From contig NZ_JASHJI010000010.1 in assembly GCF_030733265.1 (NCBI RefSeq), forward strand, positions 62,001 through 126,000: a stretch of 64,000 bases of DNA, in the 5' to 3' direction. The DNA is from Roseibium sp. MMSF_3412. Its GTDB lineage: Bacteria > Pseudomonadota > Alphaproteobacteria > Rhizobiales > Stappiaceae. A program made the translations under genes and the position numbers. The notes under the pieces were generated by a model. The model was not told the origin of the DNA. It saw nothing but the letters and a program-made list of their open reading frames with translations, and ran no database searches. Shown in pieces: positions 34,195-45,474 of this stretch (positions are counted from its first letter, which is position 1; each line of letters begins with the position of its first letter).

Positions 34195-35538
34195 TCAGGC
34201 AGCGGCTGTCGCGACAACACCTGCGATGTCGTTGACGACCTGCTTGACGAGGTCTGCATCATCCCCTTCCGCCATCACGCGAATAAGGGGTTCCGTTCCC
34301 GATGCGCGGATCACCAGACGGCCGGATGTTCCGAGCCGCGCCTCACCATCTTCGATGGCGGACCGGACCTTTTCCTGTTCCAGGGGTTTGCCGCTGCTGT
34401 AGCGCACGTTTTTGAGGATCTGAGGAACCGGTTCGAAACGGCGGCAGACCTGGGACACGGGCTTGTCCTGGTCCTTGACGCAGGCCAGGACCTGAAGTGC
34501 CGCAATCAGCCCGTCGCCCGTGGTTGCGAAATCCGACAGCACAATATGACCGGACTGTTCGCCGCCAACGTTGAAGCCGTTCGCACGCATGTGTTCGACA
34601 ACATATCTGTCGCCGACCCTTGTTCGCGCCAGATCCAGTCCGATGCTTCCCAGATAGCGTTCCAGGCCGAGGTTGGACATCACCGTGGCGACGATACCCG
34701 AGCCGGAAAGGCGCTCGCTGGCCTGCCAGGATTGCGCAACAACGGCCATAAGTTGGTCGCCATCGACCTCCTGACCGTTTTCATCGACGATGATGACGCG
34801 ATCCGCGTCACCGTCGAGCGCAATGCCGATATCCGCGCGAACCTCGTGCACCTTTTTCGATAGCGCGTCGGTCGAGGTCGAGCCGCATTCCTTGTTGATA
34901 TTGAAGCCGTCCGGCGTCACGCCCATGGAAATCACGTCGGCACCAAGCTCCCAAAGAGCTTCCGGAGCCACCTTGTACGCCGCGCCGTTGGCACAGTCGA
35001 TGACGACCCTCAGACCTTCAAGGCTCATTTCCCGAGGCAGGGTTCTCTTGGCAAATTCGATGTATCGCTGCTGAGCGCCATCGATCCGCCTGGCCCGTCC
35101 AAGGTCGCCCGGCCCGGCAAGTGCCGGAGTGAGGTCTCCGTCGATCAGGTCTTCGATCTTCCGTTCGATCTCGTCACTCAGCTTGAAGCCGTCCGGACCG
35201 AAGAACTTGATGCCGTTGTCGTGAAAGGCGTTATGCGACGCGGAAATCATGACACCGAGGTCGGTTCTGAGCGACCGGGTCAGCATTGCCACGGACGGCG
35301 TCGGCATTGGTCCGAGAAGAAAAACGTCCATGCCGACTGAGGTGAAGCCGGCAACAAGAGCCGTTTCCAGCATGTATCCGGACAAGCGGGTGTCCTTGCC
35401 GATGACGACGCGGTGCCGGTGGCGTCCGTTCTTGAAGACAAGGCCAGCCGCCATGCCGACCTTCAAGGCCATTTCGGCGGTCATGGGATAGGAGTTGGCT
35501 TGTCCGCGAATGCCGTCTGTACCGAAAAACTTGCGCAT
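34195..35538 (-). CDS. glmM: phosphoglucosamine mutase
   Basis: A 447-residue enzyme that turns glucosamine-6-phosphate into glucosamine-1-phosphate for UDP-GlcNAc, and so peptidoglycan and LPS. The start reads [15 protein letters not shown]. The phospho-serine loop is [17 protein letters not shown] near residue 100, the metal loop is [14 protein letters not shown] near 240, and the sugar loop [12 protein letters not shown] and phosphate loop [14 protein letters not shown] follow. All four catalytic regions are intact. It follows ftsH on the same strand after a terminator, the common ftsH-glmM order. Confidence 0.97.
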   Translation of the reverse strand: MRKFFGTDGIRGQANSYPMTAEMALKVGMAAGLVFKNGRHRHRVVIGKDTRLSGYMLETALVAGFTSVGMDVFLLGPMPTPSVAMLTRSLRTDLGVMISASHNAFHDNGIKFFGPDGFKLSDEIERKIEDLIDGDLTPALAGPGDLGRARRIDGAQQRYIEFAKRTLPREMSLEGLRVVIDCANGAAYKVAPEALWELGADVISMGVTPDGFNINKECGSTSTDALSKKVHEVRADIGIALDGDADRVIIVDENGQEVDGDQLMAVVAQSWQASERLSGSGIVATVMSNLGLERYLGSIGLDLARTRVGDRYVVEHMRANGFNVGGEQSGHIVLSDFATTGDGLIAALQVLACVKDQDKPVSQVCRRFEPVPQILKNVRYSSGKPLEQEKVRSAIEDGEARLGTSGRLVIRASGTEPLIRVMAEGDDADLVKQVVNDIAGVVATAAA

Positions 35539-35650
35539 CGATCATGCCCATCTGAAAACGTTGTTTGCGCCCTTTTATCGCAATTCTGCCGGGGCGTGCT
35601 TCAAAATATGTGAGCAAATATTACTATTCACTGACGATCCACAAATGCCA

Positions 35651-35684
35651 AAAAAATAAAACTGCCCGGCAATGCCGGGCAGTT
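35651..35684 (-). terminator. terminator of ftsH
   Basis: AACTGCCCGGC (35660-35670) pairs with GCCGGGCAGTT (35674-35684) around a three-base loop. On the minus strand it is followed by a T-rich run, 29 bases after the ftsH stop. Confidence 0.88.
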
Positions 35685-35712
35685 TCTATCAGGCGTTTCA
35701 GGCTGGTTTTCC

Positions 35713-37629
<1,917 letters not shown>

Positions 37630-37686
37630 TTCGTTCCCTTAACCGCCCAACGCGACTTACTGCACGCGGTTACATTTCTCTAAGAG

Positions 37687-37718
37687 CGAAGATAGGTCGC
37701 CCAAGGCCCGCTGCCAAG
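37687..37718 (-). promoter_or_regulatory. RpoH-type promoter of ftsH
   Basis: On the minus strand, CTTG is followed by an 18-base spacer and CCTATCTTCG. The latter matches the alphaproteobacterial RpoH -10 consensus CYTATNTNNG at every fixed position. It ends 58 bases before the ftsH start. Confidence 0.65.
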
Positions 37719-37809
37719 GCGGTGCGCCATAATGCGCATATGCGCTGACTAATTTATTAAGCCCGGACCTCTATCAGAAGTTCGCAAAGAGGAAAACCGC
37801 AGAATTCCT

Positions 37810-39186
37810 TCAAAAGACCCGTTTGTCGTCCCTGCCGAGCAATAATCTACCCCGGATCGGCACGCGCTCCAAATCCAAGCTGCAGCTATGGTTATTTTCA
37901 CCAGTGCGCGATTTCAGGCAGACTTTATGCGCCAGAACCGCTCCCTGTCCGTCCCACACGACCGGAGAACACTCGAAAGCCGATTTAGGCCATCCCTGTG
38001 GCCAGATGATGTCTTTGGGCGTGATCGGCGCATGCATCAGCGGTCCAAGCCGCAGCCCCTCGCGGCAAGCCGCATCGGCATCCGCTCCGGGGACTGCGTA
38101 ACGGTACCGGCGGTCCCAGACACCGCTGCCGGTCACCCCGTCCAGCGTCTCCGGTGGTGTGCGCCCTGCTTCGCGCCAGCACCAAAGCAAAGCCTTGCCT
38201 GCCTCGAACGTCGCACCGCAGAGCGTCTGCCGGCCGTCTTGACCGGATAAGAGAAACGCATCGAGTGTTTCCAGCTGCCTGAGGCGCGGCTCCGGCCGTC
38301 TGCCGGTCACACCCAGAACCATTTCCTTCAACAGCCGCAAGCGCAGATCCTCCGGCAGGTCCCGGTAGAAACCCCGGTTCATGCGCGCCGGCCCGGAAAT
38401 GTGATGCTCCAGATGTCTGGAGGCGATGTCGTGCACCACGGTGTCGAGGGCAGCACGGGACCGGCGCATCCGGCCCGCCGTTTCGGAAAGACGTTCTGCC
38501 GTCAGGCCCTCCGCTTCCAGAAGAGCCATGATCCGCCGCAGCCGGCTTCTCTTGTATTTCGCGCTGTCGTTGGACGGATCCCGGCACCAGTCGAGGCCAC
38601 GCTCACAAAGGCTGGCCTCAAGCCGGGTCTTTCGCACACCGAGAAACGGGCGCAGCAGCCGCAGCCCTTCCGGCCCGTCGGGCTCGTCGATGGCCATGGC
38701 GCTCAATCCGGAGACGCCGCTGCCGCGCGTCAGGCGGTCGAGAAAGGTCTCGGCCTGGTCGTCCATGTGATGTCCGAGAACCAGAGCCTGCGCCCCTGTC
38801 TCGGCAACCCGTTCTGCCATGAGCCTGTAGCGTGCGCGCCGCGCTTCGTCCTGCATGTTGCTGACGGGTTTGATCCCTTCCCAGAGGAGCATCCGCGCTT
38901 CCAGGCCGTGCCTGCCGGCCGCATCGCGGACAAACTGTGCTTCAGCGGCACTTTCCGGGCGCAGGCCATGGTCAACAACGAGGATCTCAACGCTGCCGTC
39001 CCAGCGATTGCGCTGACGCCACTCGCTGAAAAGGACCAGAAGGCAAAGGGAATCGGATCCGCCGGAGACGGCCAGAGCAAGGTTTGAAAACGGTATCAGT
39101 CTTGAAAAAAGCGTGTCGGCCTCGTCAGCGGAAAGTCCGCCGCCGTCGCAGCCGCTGTCAGGAACATTGTGCACGGACACGTTCAT
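37810..39186 (-). CDS. tilS: tRNA(Ile)-lysidine synthetase
   Basis: A 458-residue enzyme that converts the wobble C of tRNA-Ile(CAU) to lysidine so that it reads AUA. The ATP-binding PP-loop LALAVSGGSDSLCLLV lies near residue 35, and the substrate motif LGHHMDDQAETFLDRLTRG near 130. The segment RGLDWCRDPSNDSAKYKRSR is typical of the family, and the C-terminal half is the more variable tRNA-binding part. The start at 39186 overlaps the cpoB end by 29 bases. A start at 39219 would overlap it by more. It follows cpoB in the tol-pal cluster, the usual alphaproteobacterial order pal-cpoB-tilS-ftsH. Confidence 0.92.
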   Translation of the reverse strand: MNVSVHNVPDSGCDGGGLSADEADTLFSRLIPFSNLALAVSGGSDSLCLLVLFSEWRQRNRWDGSVEILVVDHGLRPESAAEAQFVRDAAGRHGLEARMLLWEGIKPVSNMQDEARRARYRLMAERVAETGAQALVLGHHMDDQAETFLDRLTRGSGVSGLSAMAIDEPDGPEGLRLLRPFLGVRKTRLEASLCERGLDWCRDPSNDSAKYKRSRLRRIMALLEAEGLTAERLSETAGRMRRSRAALDTVVHDIASRHLEHHISGPARMNRGFYRDLPEDLRLRLLKEMVLGVTGRRPEPRLRQLETLDAFLLSGQDGRQTLCGATFEAGKALLWCWREAGRTPPETLDGVTGSGVWDRRYRYAVPGADADAACREGLRLGPLMHAPITPKDIIWPQGWPKSAFECSPVVWDGQGAVLAHKVCLKSRTGENNHSCSLDLERVPIRGRLLLGRDDKRVF

Positions 39187-40120
39187 CCCGTGCCTGAGAC
39201 AATACAGCCGGTGCGGCATTGGGGAACTTGTTCAACAGTTCCGAAAAGGTCGCGCAGGCGGCGTCGGATTCGCCCAGGCCGCGCAATGAGACACCCAGTT
39301 TCAAAAGGCTGTCCGGGCTTTTGTCATTTCCCGGATAGTCGGTGTATGTCTTGAGGAAAGCGTCGGCCGCACCACGGTAGTCCTGTTGCGCAAGCAGGCT
39401 TTCGCCAAGCCAGTATTGCGCGTTCACGACGAGGTTGCTGTCGGGGTAGGTCTCCAGAAATGTCCGGAACCCCCGCTCTGCCCCGGCGTAGTCACCATTG
39501 ACCGCCATGGAGTAGGCAGCGTCATAGTCGGAATTCGGGTCGCCGCTGCCGATGATGTTGGCGATGGCGTCGTCTTCCGTTCCGATCGACGGACCGGGCA
39601 CGAGGTCCTGGCCGGTTCCCGGAATTGTTTCCAGCCCGTTCGCCAGCGCGGACAGATCAATCGGACCGTCAGTCGAAAGACCGGGCTCCTCCTGGTAACC
39701 GCCGCTCTGATCCCAGGAGCCGTCTCCGGACCCGTTGGCGGGCAGGGTCGCCACACTGCCATTCGGAGCCGTCAGCGTGCCGCTGCGCGGTGTTCCGTCG
39801 GCTGCGAGACCGGGAGCCGTGCTGCCCGGTGCACCCGTTGGTGAAAACTCGGACCGTTTGCCGGGTGTTCCACCCTCAAGCTGCTGGAAGCGGTACTCGT
39901 TGTCTTCCTGCATGCGGCGCATCTGGTCCTGCATCTCGCGCATCTGGAAGGACAGTTGTTCGATCTGTCCGGTCAGCGTGCGGATACGCTCCTCCAACTG
40001 GCCGATCCTCACGGATGAATCGTCTTTCTTCCGCCCGAACAGCTGGGCTTCGGAAGGGCTCGTCGAGACAACAAGGGCAAGCATCACGAACATGCCGGCC
40101 AGTGCCTTGAATTTCTGCAT
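39158..40120 (-). CDS. cpoB: Tol-Pal system coordinator CpoB (YbgF)
   Basis: A 320-residue periplasmic protein with a signal peptide (MFVMLALVVSTSPSEAQ). A coiled-coil region (about 35-75: RIGQLEERIRTLTGQIEQLS, MRRMQEDNEYRFQQLEGG) mediates trimer formation in this family. A long Gly/Ser/Pro-rich linker leads to C-terminal TPR repeats (about 195-320: AYSMAVNGDYAGAERGFRTF, LGESLLAQQDYRGAADAFLK). CpoB links outer-membrane constriction by Tol-Pal to septal peptidoglycan synthesis. It lies directly after pal, and tilS overlaps its end. Confidence 0.92.
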   Translation of the reverse strand: MQKFKALAGMFVMLALVVSTSPSEAQLFGRKKDDSSVRIGQLEERIRTLTGQIEQLSFQMREMQDQMRRMQEDNEYRFQQLEGGTPGKRSEFSPTGAPGSTAPGLAADGTPRSGTLTAPNGSVATLPANGSGDGSWDQSGGYQEEPGLSTDGPIDLSALANGLETIPGTGQDLVPGPSIGTEDDAIANIIGSGDPNSDYDAAYSMAVNGDYAGAERGFRTFLETYPDSNLVVNAQYWLGESLLAQQDYRGAADAFLKTYTDYPGNDKSPDSLLKLGVSLRGLGESDAACATFSELLNKFPNAAPAVLSQARDERVRAQCS

Positions 40121-40326
40121 TCGGTCCTCCGGGTCACAGATGCATCGACAAAGACAGAAGGGTCACACCAGGTTTCGAACCCGCGAACGCAACTGTCTTG
40201 CACAACCAAGTCTTAGCCATGCCCGGCTCTGCACTCAAGGGAGAGAGCGCCCGGACTTCGGCCAAATTTTGACAATCTGTCTTCAGAACGGCAGAAAGCG
40301 GCGATTTGCCCACCGGAAAGCAAAGC

Positions 40327-40347
40327 GGCCGGCGCAGAATGCCGGCC
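40327..40347 (-). terminator. hairpin after pal
   Basis: GGCCGGC (40327-40333) pairs with GCCGGCC (40341-40347) between pal and cpoB. The T content after it on the minus strand is modest, so it may attenuate rather than fully stop transcription into cpoB. Confidence 0.5.
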
Positions 40348-40374
40348 CCGTCAACTCTCTCAACTCTGCTTATA

Positions 40375-40860
40375 TCAGTTGGTGGCGTTGTTCAGCACCG
40401 TGACCGCACGCCGGTTCTGGGACCAGCAACTGCTGTCGTTGCAAACCGCGACCGGACGTTCCTTGCCGTAGGAAATCGTCTTGATACGCGAGGCGCTCAC
40501 GCCCTGTGCAACAAGATAATCACGTGCCGCCTGTGCGCGCCGCGCGCCCAGGGCAATGTTGTACTGCCGGGTGCCGCGCTCGTCCGCGTGCCCTTCAACC
40601 GTAATCGTGTATTGCGAATACTTGTTGAGCCACTTGGCCTGGCCAGACAGGGTTGACTGCCCCTGGGCGTTCAGCACGGACTGGTCTTCCTCGAAGAAAA
40701 CCCGATCGCCGACATTGACGACAAAATCCTGGCCCGTGCCCGGCTTCACGTTACTGGAAAGCCCATCCGGCTTCGTCTGGGCACATGCTGCCGCAAACAG
40801 GAGCGCAAAGCAGACGACAAGCCATCTTGCACCCTGACCGGCAAATTCTTTTTTCAACAT
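40375..40860 (-). CDS. pal: peptidoglycan-associated lipoprotein Pal
   Basis: A 161-residue lipoprotein. The signal peptide ends in a lipobox (CFALLFAAACAQTK; the Cys after AAA becomes the lipidated residue), so it is anchored in the outer membrane. The OmpA-like domain has the peptidoglycan-binding motif TVEGHADERGTRQYNIALGA, with the conserved Asp and Arg that hold diaminopimelate. Pal binds TolB and the cell wall and holds the outer membrane to the septum during constriction. It follows tolB after about 150 bases. Confidence 0.95.
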   Translation of the reverse strand: MLKKEFAGQGARWLVVCFALLFAAACAQTKPDGLSSNVKPGTGQDFVVNVGDRVFFEEDQSVLNAQGQSTLSGQAKWLNKYSQYTITVEGHADERGTRQYNIALGARRAQAARDYLVAQGVSASRIKTISYGKERPVAVCNDSSCWSQNRRAVTVLNNATN

Positions 40861-41013
40861 TCCCGTCTCCTACATCCCCAGCCCGTCAACCCGACTTCGG
40901 TTCCATCCGGTTTTAGGTAAACGCTTTCTAGCCAAACCTGGTTAAGGGCGTCTTTTCAAACATGGTTAACAGGACATGACGTGCCTGTTTTCAGGCCGGC
41001 ATCATGTCCAATT

Positions 41014-42363
41014 TCAGTTGATCAGCGGCGACCAGGACGGATCCGACGCGAATGCCGGGGTGTCCACGCGCTGTTCGTTGTACCCGGTCAGATCAACGGT
41101 CCAGACCTGCGGTCCGCCATTGGCACCGGGGGTGTCGCGGAAAAACACCAGAACACGGCCGTTTGGAGACCAGGCAGGTCCCTCGTTGTGATAGCCCTCG
41201 GTGAGGATACGCTCGCCCTTGCCGTCCGGGCCCATGACACCGATCATGAAGCGGCCCTGGTGCTGCTTGGTAAAGGCGATCAAATCTCCGCGAGGCGACC
41301 AGACCGGCGTCGAGTAGCGCCCGGGACCGAAGGAAATACGCTGCGCTTCGCCGCCGCCGGCATTCATCACGTAGAGCTGCTGGCTCCCGCCCCGGTCGGA
41401 CTCAAAGACGATCTGGCGGCCGTCCGGAGAAAAGGACGGGCTTGTGTCGATCGCGGCGGTGTTGGTCAGGCGGGTCGTCCGGCGCGACCTGAGGTCCATC
41501 ATGAATATATTGGCATTGCCGCCCTGCTGCAGGCTCATCACAACGCTTTGTCCGTCCGGCGAAAAGCGCGGCGCGAAGGTCATGCCCGGAAAATTGCCGA
41601 CGATCTCGCGCTGCCCGGTTTCAATATTGAGCAGATAAACACTCGGATCGGCACCGCCGTAGGACATGTAGGTGATTTCCTGGCTTGTCGGCGAAAAGCG
41701 TGGCGTCAGCACGAGGTCATCGCCCCTGGTCAGATAGCGCACGTTGGCGCCGTCCTGGTCCATGATCGCCAGCCTCTTGACCCGCTTGTCCTTGGTGCCG
41801 GTTTCATCGACAAAGACGATCCGCGTGTCGAAATACCCCTTTTCGCCGGTCAGGCGCTCGTAGATCGCGTCGGAGATGATATGCGCCAGACGCCGCCAGT
41901 TTTCCGGCGTCGTGTAGAACTGCTGGCCGAGCATCTGCTCCTGCGCGAAGACATCCCACAGGCGGAACTCGGCGCGAAGCCGCCCGTCAGGCTGCTTGAT
42001 CACCGTACCGGTCACCAGCGCCTGCGCGCTGATCTGACGCCAGTCGCCAAACCGTGGTGTCGAGTTTACGCTCATGTTTTTCTGAATGAAACTTGCCGGG
42101 TCCAGCGGATTGAAAAGGCCGGACCGCCTGAGATCCGCGGCAATCACGCCGGTCATGTCGGCCGCCAGCTTGCTGTCGCCGCCTTCCGCGGAAAAGTCCG
42201 GGAGGGCAATCGGCAGAGGTTCGATATTTCCGCCACGGATGTCGATCTCCACGAGCGCATGGGCCGATGGAAGCGCGAGCAGAAGCATGCCCAGAGCAAT
42301 GGCGAGGGTCCTTGATGCCGCGATCATTTTCGCACCAATTCGATCAAAGCTGTCGGTCTTCAT
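41014..42363 (-). CDS. tolB: Tol-Pal system protein TolB
   Basis: A 449-residue periplasmic protein. The signal peptide runs to about residue 36 ([17 protein letters not shown]). The N-terminal alpha/beta domain (about 40-165) is followed by a six-bladed beta-propeller with repeated [43 protein letters not shown] and [13 protein letters not shown] blades. TolB moves between Pal and TolA. The start may be 42363 or the in-frame ATG 12 codons later. The short inverted-repeat element (42407-42566) lies between this gene and tolA, so its transcription must read through that element or start within or after it. Confidence 0.95.
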   Translation of the reverse strand: MKTDSFDRIGAKMIAASRTLAIALGMLLLALPSAHALVEIDIRGGNIEPLPIALPDFSAEGGDSKLAADMTGVIAADLRRSGLFNPLDPASFIQKNMSVNSTPRFGDWRQISAQALVTGTVIKQPDGRLRAEFRLWDVFAQEQMLGQQFYTTPENWRRLAHIISDAIYERLTGEKGYFDTRIVFVDETGTKDKRVKRLAIMDQDGANVRYLTRGDDLVLTPRFSPTSQEITYMSYGGADPSVYLLNIETGQREIVGNFPGMTFAPRFSPDGQSVVMSLQQGGNANIFMMDLRSRRTTRLTNTAAIDTSPSFSPDGRQIVFESDRGGSQQLYVMNAGGGEAQRISFGPGRYSTPVWSPRGDLIAFTKQHQGRFMIGVMGPDGKGERILTEGYHNEGPAWSPNGRVLVFFRDTPGANGGPQVWTVDLTGYNEQRVDTPAFASDPSWSPLIN

Positions 42364-42406
42364 AATCTAGCCTGGCCTCCTGCCAATCAAGCGCGTTCCG
42401 TACCCA

Positions 42407-42566
42407 AGGTGATGGACTCATAAATGAGGCCGGAATGGTTTGAGGTGGCTTCACCCCGTGGTGTCAGCGTGCTCGACCGGGCAGGAAGCCCGCTCCGCAC
42501 ACCCTTCCTGACGGGATTTCGCCATTTCGCATGCCATTTCAGTCTCATTTATGGGTCCATCACCTA
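42407..42566. repeat. short inverted-repeat (MITE-like) element, copy 1, deleted form
   Basis: A 160-base element. The left end, AGGTGATGGACTCATAAATG, and the right end, read on the other strand, TAGGTGATGGACCCATAAAT, are near-perfect terminal inverted repeats that continue for about 33 bases. The interior contains ACCGGGCAGGAAGCCCGCTC. A 268-base copy in the opposite orientation sits at 61678-61945. Copy 1 lacks about 108 internal bases of that copy. It lies between tolA and tolB and its outer end forms the tolA stop codon. It has no coding capacity for a transposase. Confidence 0.85.
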
Positions 42567-43493
42567 GCCATTTGGATACAATGTTGGCTGCATTGTGTTC
42601 CAACCGTTCGGTCCGTCGTACTTTTCACGCGGAAGGATTGAGAAACCGCCTTCCGCATCGACCCTGTAAACCGCCCTGAGCGCTGCTGATGCCAGAGCCT
42701 GGAACCGCGGATCGGGGTGAGAGTTTTCAACCGTCGGCGCGCCGGACAGTTTACCCTGCGGCGACAGTTTGAACCGGACGATCACCTTCAGGTCTGACGG
42801 ATACTGGTCGGGCAGACGGCTCCACTTTTCGCGGATCATCTGCGCGATCACATCCTTCTCGTTCGCCGAAAGTCCGGCATGTTGCACGCCGTTGCGTGTC
42901 CCGGCCGATGCCGGCGCCTGGGACGTGGACGTGTTGGCAAGCGCCTGGTTGACCTTGTTCAGGAGATCCGGGTTATCGGCGACCTGGATTTCTTCCGGCT
43001 TTTCCTCGGTGCGCGTAGGCGGCGCCGGCTTGGACCTCGGAACCGCGCTGGTAACGATCGGCTGAGGCTCGGGCGGTGCCTGCTGCGGCTCTTCCGCGGG
43101 CTCGGGCTCCGGTGCAGGTTCTGCAACAGGAGCCGGTTCAGGCTCGGGGTCGGGCGCGGTGATGGGTTCGGGTGCCGGCGTGGGAGCCGGTGCCGGTGCC
43201 GGTGTCGGCGGCGGCGGTGTTGCGGCGACTGGCGCAGGTTCAGGCGCTACGGTTTCTGCCGGTTCGGGCGGTTCGGGCTGCGGATTCTCGACAGGCTTCG
43301 GTGCTGGAGCGGCTTCGATGTCACCGTCGGTTTCGCCGATCTGGATTTCCGTCAGTTCGCTGAGCGACACAAGTTCGACCGGAAGGGAATCGACAACCGG
43401 TTCCGGAAAGCTCTCTGCGCCCGGCAAGGCCACCAGGCCCCAGACCAAAATAACCGTATGACCGGTCAAAGACGCGATGAGACCTGCGCGCAT
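42564..43493 (-). CDS. tolA: TolA-like/TonB-family envelope protein
   Basis: A 309-residue protein. A short N-terminus is followed by one membrane helix (ASLTGHTVILVWGLVALPGA). A long periplasmic stretch of Pro/Glu/Ala repeats (about 60-165) follows, and a C-terminal domain (about 215-305: MIREKWSRLPDQYPSDLKVI, VENSHPDPRFQALASAALRA). In alphaproteobacteria this TonB-C-like protein stands in the TolA position and links TolQ-TolR in the inner membrane to TolB-Pal. The stop codon TAG is formed by the terminal bases of the adjacent repeat element, so the last residues (TLYPNG) may have been altered when the element inserted. Confidence 0.88.
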   Translation of the reverse strand: MRAGLIASLTGHTVILVWGLVALPGAESFPEPVVDSLPVELVSLSELTEIQIGETDGDIEAAPAPKPVENPQPEPPEPAETVAPEPAPVAATPPPPTPAPAPAPTPAPEPITAPDPEPEPAPVAEPAPEPEPAEEPQQAPPEPQPIVTSAVPRSKPAPPTRTEEKPEEIQVADNPDLLNKVNQALANTSTSQAPASAGTRNGVQHAGLSANEKDVIAQMIREKWSRLPDQYPSDLKVIVRFKLSPQGKLSGAPTVENSHPDPRFQALASAALRAVYRVDAEGGFSILPREKYDGPNGWNTMQPTLYPNG

Positions 43494-43499
43494 GACGCG

Positions 43500-43952
43500 T
43501 TACGAGTCCCGTTCTTCCAGAGTGACAAGGCCCAAGCGTTTGAAACCGGCCGCATTGATGCGGCCCATGAGTTTCATCATTGTTCCGTAATCGGCATCCT
43601 GGTCACCGCGCACATAGATACGCTCCTCGTATCCATTGGCCGCGATGGCCTCGAGTTTCGGCACCACTTCATCGAGGATGATCGGCGTGTCCTGTATGAA
43701 GATTTCACCGGCCGAATTCACCGAGATGGTGATCGGCTCCGTATCTCCCTCAAGTGCTTTCGCCTGCGTTTCGGGCAGATCGATCGGCACGCCGACCGTC
43801 AAAAGCGGCGCTGCGACCATGAAGATGATCAGGAGCACGAGCATCACGTCCACGAAGGGCGTGACGTTGATTTCGGTCATCAGAATCGCGCGTCTGCGGC
43901 GGCGTCCGCGACGCCCGCCTCCTGCCTGCCCGCTACCGACCTGCATGGCCAT
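43500..43952 (-). CDS. tolR: Tol-Pal system protein TolR (ExbD family)
   Basis: A 150-residue inner-membrane protein. A basic N-terminus (GGRRGRRRRRAILMTEINVT) is followed by one helix (PFVDVMLVLLIIFMVAAPLL). The essential Asp in FVDVML is present. A periplasmic domain follows (about 50-150: DLPETQAKALEGDTEPITIS, YVRGDQDADYGTMMKLMGRI). With TolQ it forms the proton-driven motor that energises TolA. It lies 2 bases after tolQ and 6 bases before tolA. Confidence 0.95.
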   Translation of the reverse strand: MAMQVGSGQAGGGRRGRRRRRAILMTEINVTPFVDVMLVLLIIFMVAAPLLTVGVPIDLPETQAKALEGDTEPITISVNSAGEIFIQDTPIILDEVVPKLEAIAANGYEERIYVRGDQDADYGTMMKLMGRINAAGFKRLGLVTLEERDS

Positions 43953-43954
43953 CG

Positions 43955-44662
43955 TCAGCCCCTTTCGTCGATCTGCCGGGACAGGATCGCGGAGAATTCG
44001 TCTGCGAAACCTTCCATGCGGGCGACCGCCTTGCCGACGTCGGAGGCGAACTTGTTATAGGCAATCACCGCAGGGATCGCGGCAAGCAGCCCCAGCGCCG
44101 TTGCAAACAGCGCTTCGGCGATCCCCGGCGCGACAACGGCAAGATTTGTGCTTTCCGAAGCCGCGATCGCCTGAAAGGCGGTCATGATGCCCCAGACCGT
44201 TCCGAAGAGGCCAATGAATGGCGCAGCCGACCCGACGGTCGCAAGGATCAACAGCCTTGCTTCAAGCCGTTCGGCTTCCCGCTGGATGGTGACATCCATG
44301 ACCCGGTCAATGCGTTGCTGCAAGGAACCGATCGCGGGTTTGGCTCCCTCGTGACTGCGTTTCCACTCGCGCATCGCCGCAACGAACAGTGCCGCCATGG
44401 AGTGATTGACCCGGTTGTGGAGCGTTCCGTAGAGCTCTTCCAGGGACTGGCCCGACCAGAACACCGTTTCGAATCGGGTCATCTGCCGCCGTGTACGGCC
44501 CATCAGGAGGACCTTGTCGACAATGATCGCCCAGCACCAGACCGATGCCGCCAAGAGGCCGATCATCACGACCTTCACGACGAAATGCGCCTGCCAGAAC
44601 AGCGAGAAAAAAGAAAGATCGCCTTCCGGCGCTGCCAATGTCGATTGGACAAGTGTTTCCAT
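43955..44662 (-). CDS. tolQ: Tol-Pal system protein TolQ (MotA/ExbB family)
   Basis: A 235-residue inner-membrane protein with three helices (first near residues 25-45; the pair near AAPFIGLFGTVWGIMTAFQA and GIAEALFATALGLLAAIPAV). The ExbB-type motifs IGLFGTVWGIM and EALFATALGL are present, as are conserved residues in the proton path. TolQ pentamers hold TolR and use the proton gradient to drive outer-membrane constriction. It follows ybgC after about 265 bases, so tolQ probably has its own promoter. Confidence 0.96.
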   Translation of the reverse strand: METLVQSTLAAPEGDLSFFSLFWQAHFVVKVVMIGLLAASVWCWAIIVDKVLLMGRTRRQMTRFETVFWSGQSLEELYGTLHNRVNHSMAALFVAAMREWKRSHEGAKPAIGSLQQRIDRVMDVTIQREAERLEARLLILATVGSAAPFIGLFGTVWGIMTAFQAIAASESTNLAVVAPGIAEALFATALGLLAAIPAVIAYNKFASDVGKAVARMEGFADEFSAILSRQIDERG

Positions 44663-44928
44663 AAATTCAATGACCCCTTGGCCGTCTGACGTTGTCTTTT
44701 CCTAAGTCTCCGGACGCTGCCGCAACAGGCCGGTTTCAAAACGCCAGCATTCGATCGCCAGCCGCCTCTGTGACGTTTGAATTTGTCAAAACTGGGACTT
44801 TGCCGCGTAAAGCGCGCCCTTCTTAAAAGGAATCAATTAAGGTTACTGCAAGATTAACGCGGCGATCTGTTTTACAACATTTTACCGTGTTCTTTTGGCC
44901 GGGTGGCCTTAACTCTCGCTAAAATCAT

Positions 44929-45393
44929 TCATTCTTCGGGAAAATCGCTCGGAGCATGCGCGGCGAGTTTTTCCGACAGCGACACGGGCAGGCGTGTCGG
45001 CCGCCCCTCGCCGGTGATCACGGCAACGGTCACGGCGGCTGAAACCAGCAGTTCTTCGCCCCGGTAGGCCAGCTGATCCAGTTTTATTCTGGCTCCCCTG
45101 TATTCGGAAAGGCTTGTGTGGATCTCCAGCGTATCGTCGATTCGGGCCGGCTTTTGGAAGTCGAGCGTCATCCCGCGAACGGCAAAGGCCAGCGGAGGAC
45201 CGTGCCTGCCATCGGCAAGAGCCTTGTGGTGGATGCCGATGAGGCGCAGGAAATCCGACCGCGCCCGCTCGAAAAAACGCACATAGGCACCGTGATAGAC
45301 AATGCCGGTGAAATCGGTGTCTTCGTAGTAGACGCGAACGGGAAGCACGTGACCGCCGTCTTCGAGGCGTCCAGACAAGTCCGGCCAATGCAT
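44929..45393 (-). CDS. ybgC: Tol-Pal associated acyl-CoA thioesterase YbgC
   Basis: A 154-residue hot-dog fold thioesterase. The signature VYYEDTDFTGIVYHGAYVRF lies near residue 22, with the catalytic Asp in EDTD and the YHG motif. Length and motifs fit the 4-hydroxybenzoyl-CoA thioesterase subgroup that is regularly found before tolQ. It hydrolyses short acyl-CoA or acyl-ACP thioesters, and its link to Tol-Pal function is not clear in the literature. It lies downstream of the MCP gene and its terminator, so it starts a fresh transcript. Confidence 0.93.
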   Translation of the reverse strand: MHWPDLSGRLEDGGHVLPVRVYYEDTDFTGIVYHGAYVRFFERARSDFLRLIGIHHKALADGRHGPPLAFAVRGMTLDFQKPARIDDTLEIHTSLSEYRGARIKLDQLAYRGEELLVSAAVTVAVITGEGRPTRLPVSLSEKLAAHAPSDFPEE

Positions 45394-45422
45394 TGCGAAA
45401 CGGTCCTTTCGTTCAAACAGCC

Positions 45423-45456
45423 AAAGGCCGCCCGGTCTGAGGACCGGGCGGCCTTT
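45423..45456. terminator. strong hairpin terminator after the MCP gene
   Basis: A 15-base perfect stem, AAAGGCCGCCCGGTC with GACCGGGCGGCCTTT, around a TGAG loop. It begins 18 bases after the MCP stop. The terminal A/T bases give a short T-run on the minus strand. Confidence 0.8.
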
Positions 45457-45474
45457 GCATACCTAGGCGCTGAC

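Noticed and set aside
40981..42315. A 444-codon open frame on the plus strand opposite tolB
   Set aside because: It is antisense to the complete tolB gene and shows the same shadow composition. tolB has signal peptide and propeller repeats.
43080..43310. Short near-repeats (GGTGCCGGTGCCGG and the like)
   Set aside because: They encode the Pro/Glu/Ala-rich periplasmic stretch of TolA and are a result of low-complexity protein sequence, not a DNA repeat element.
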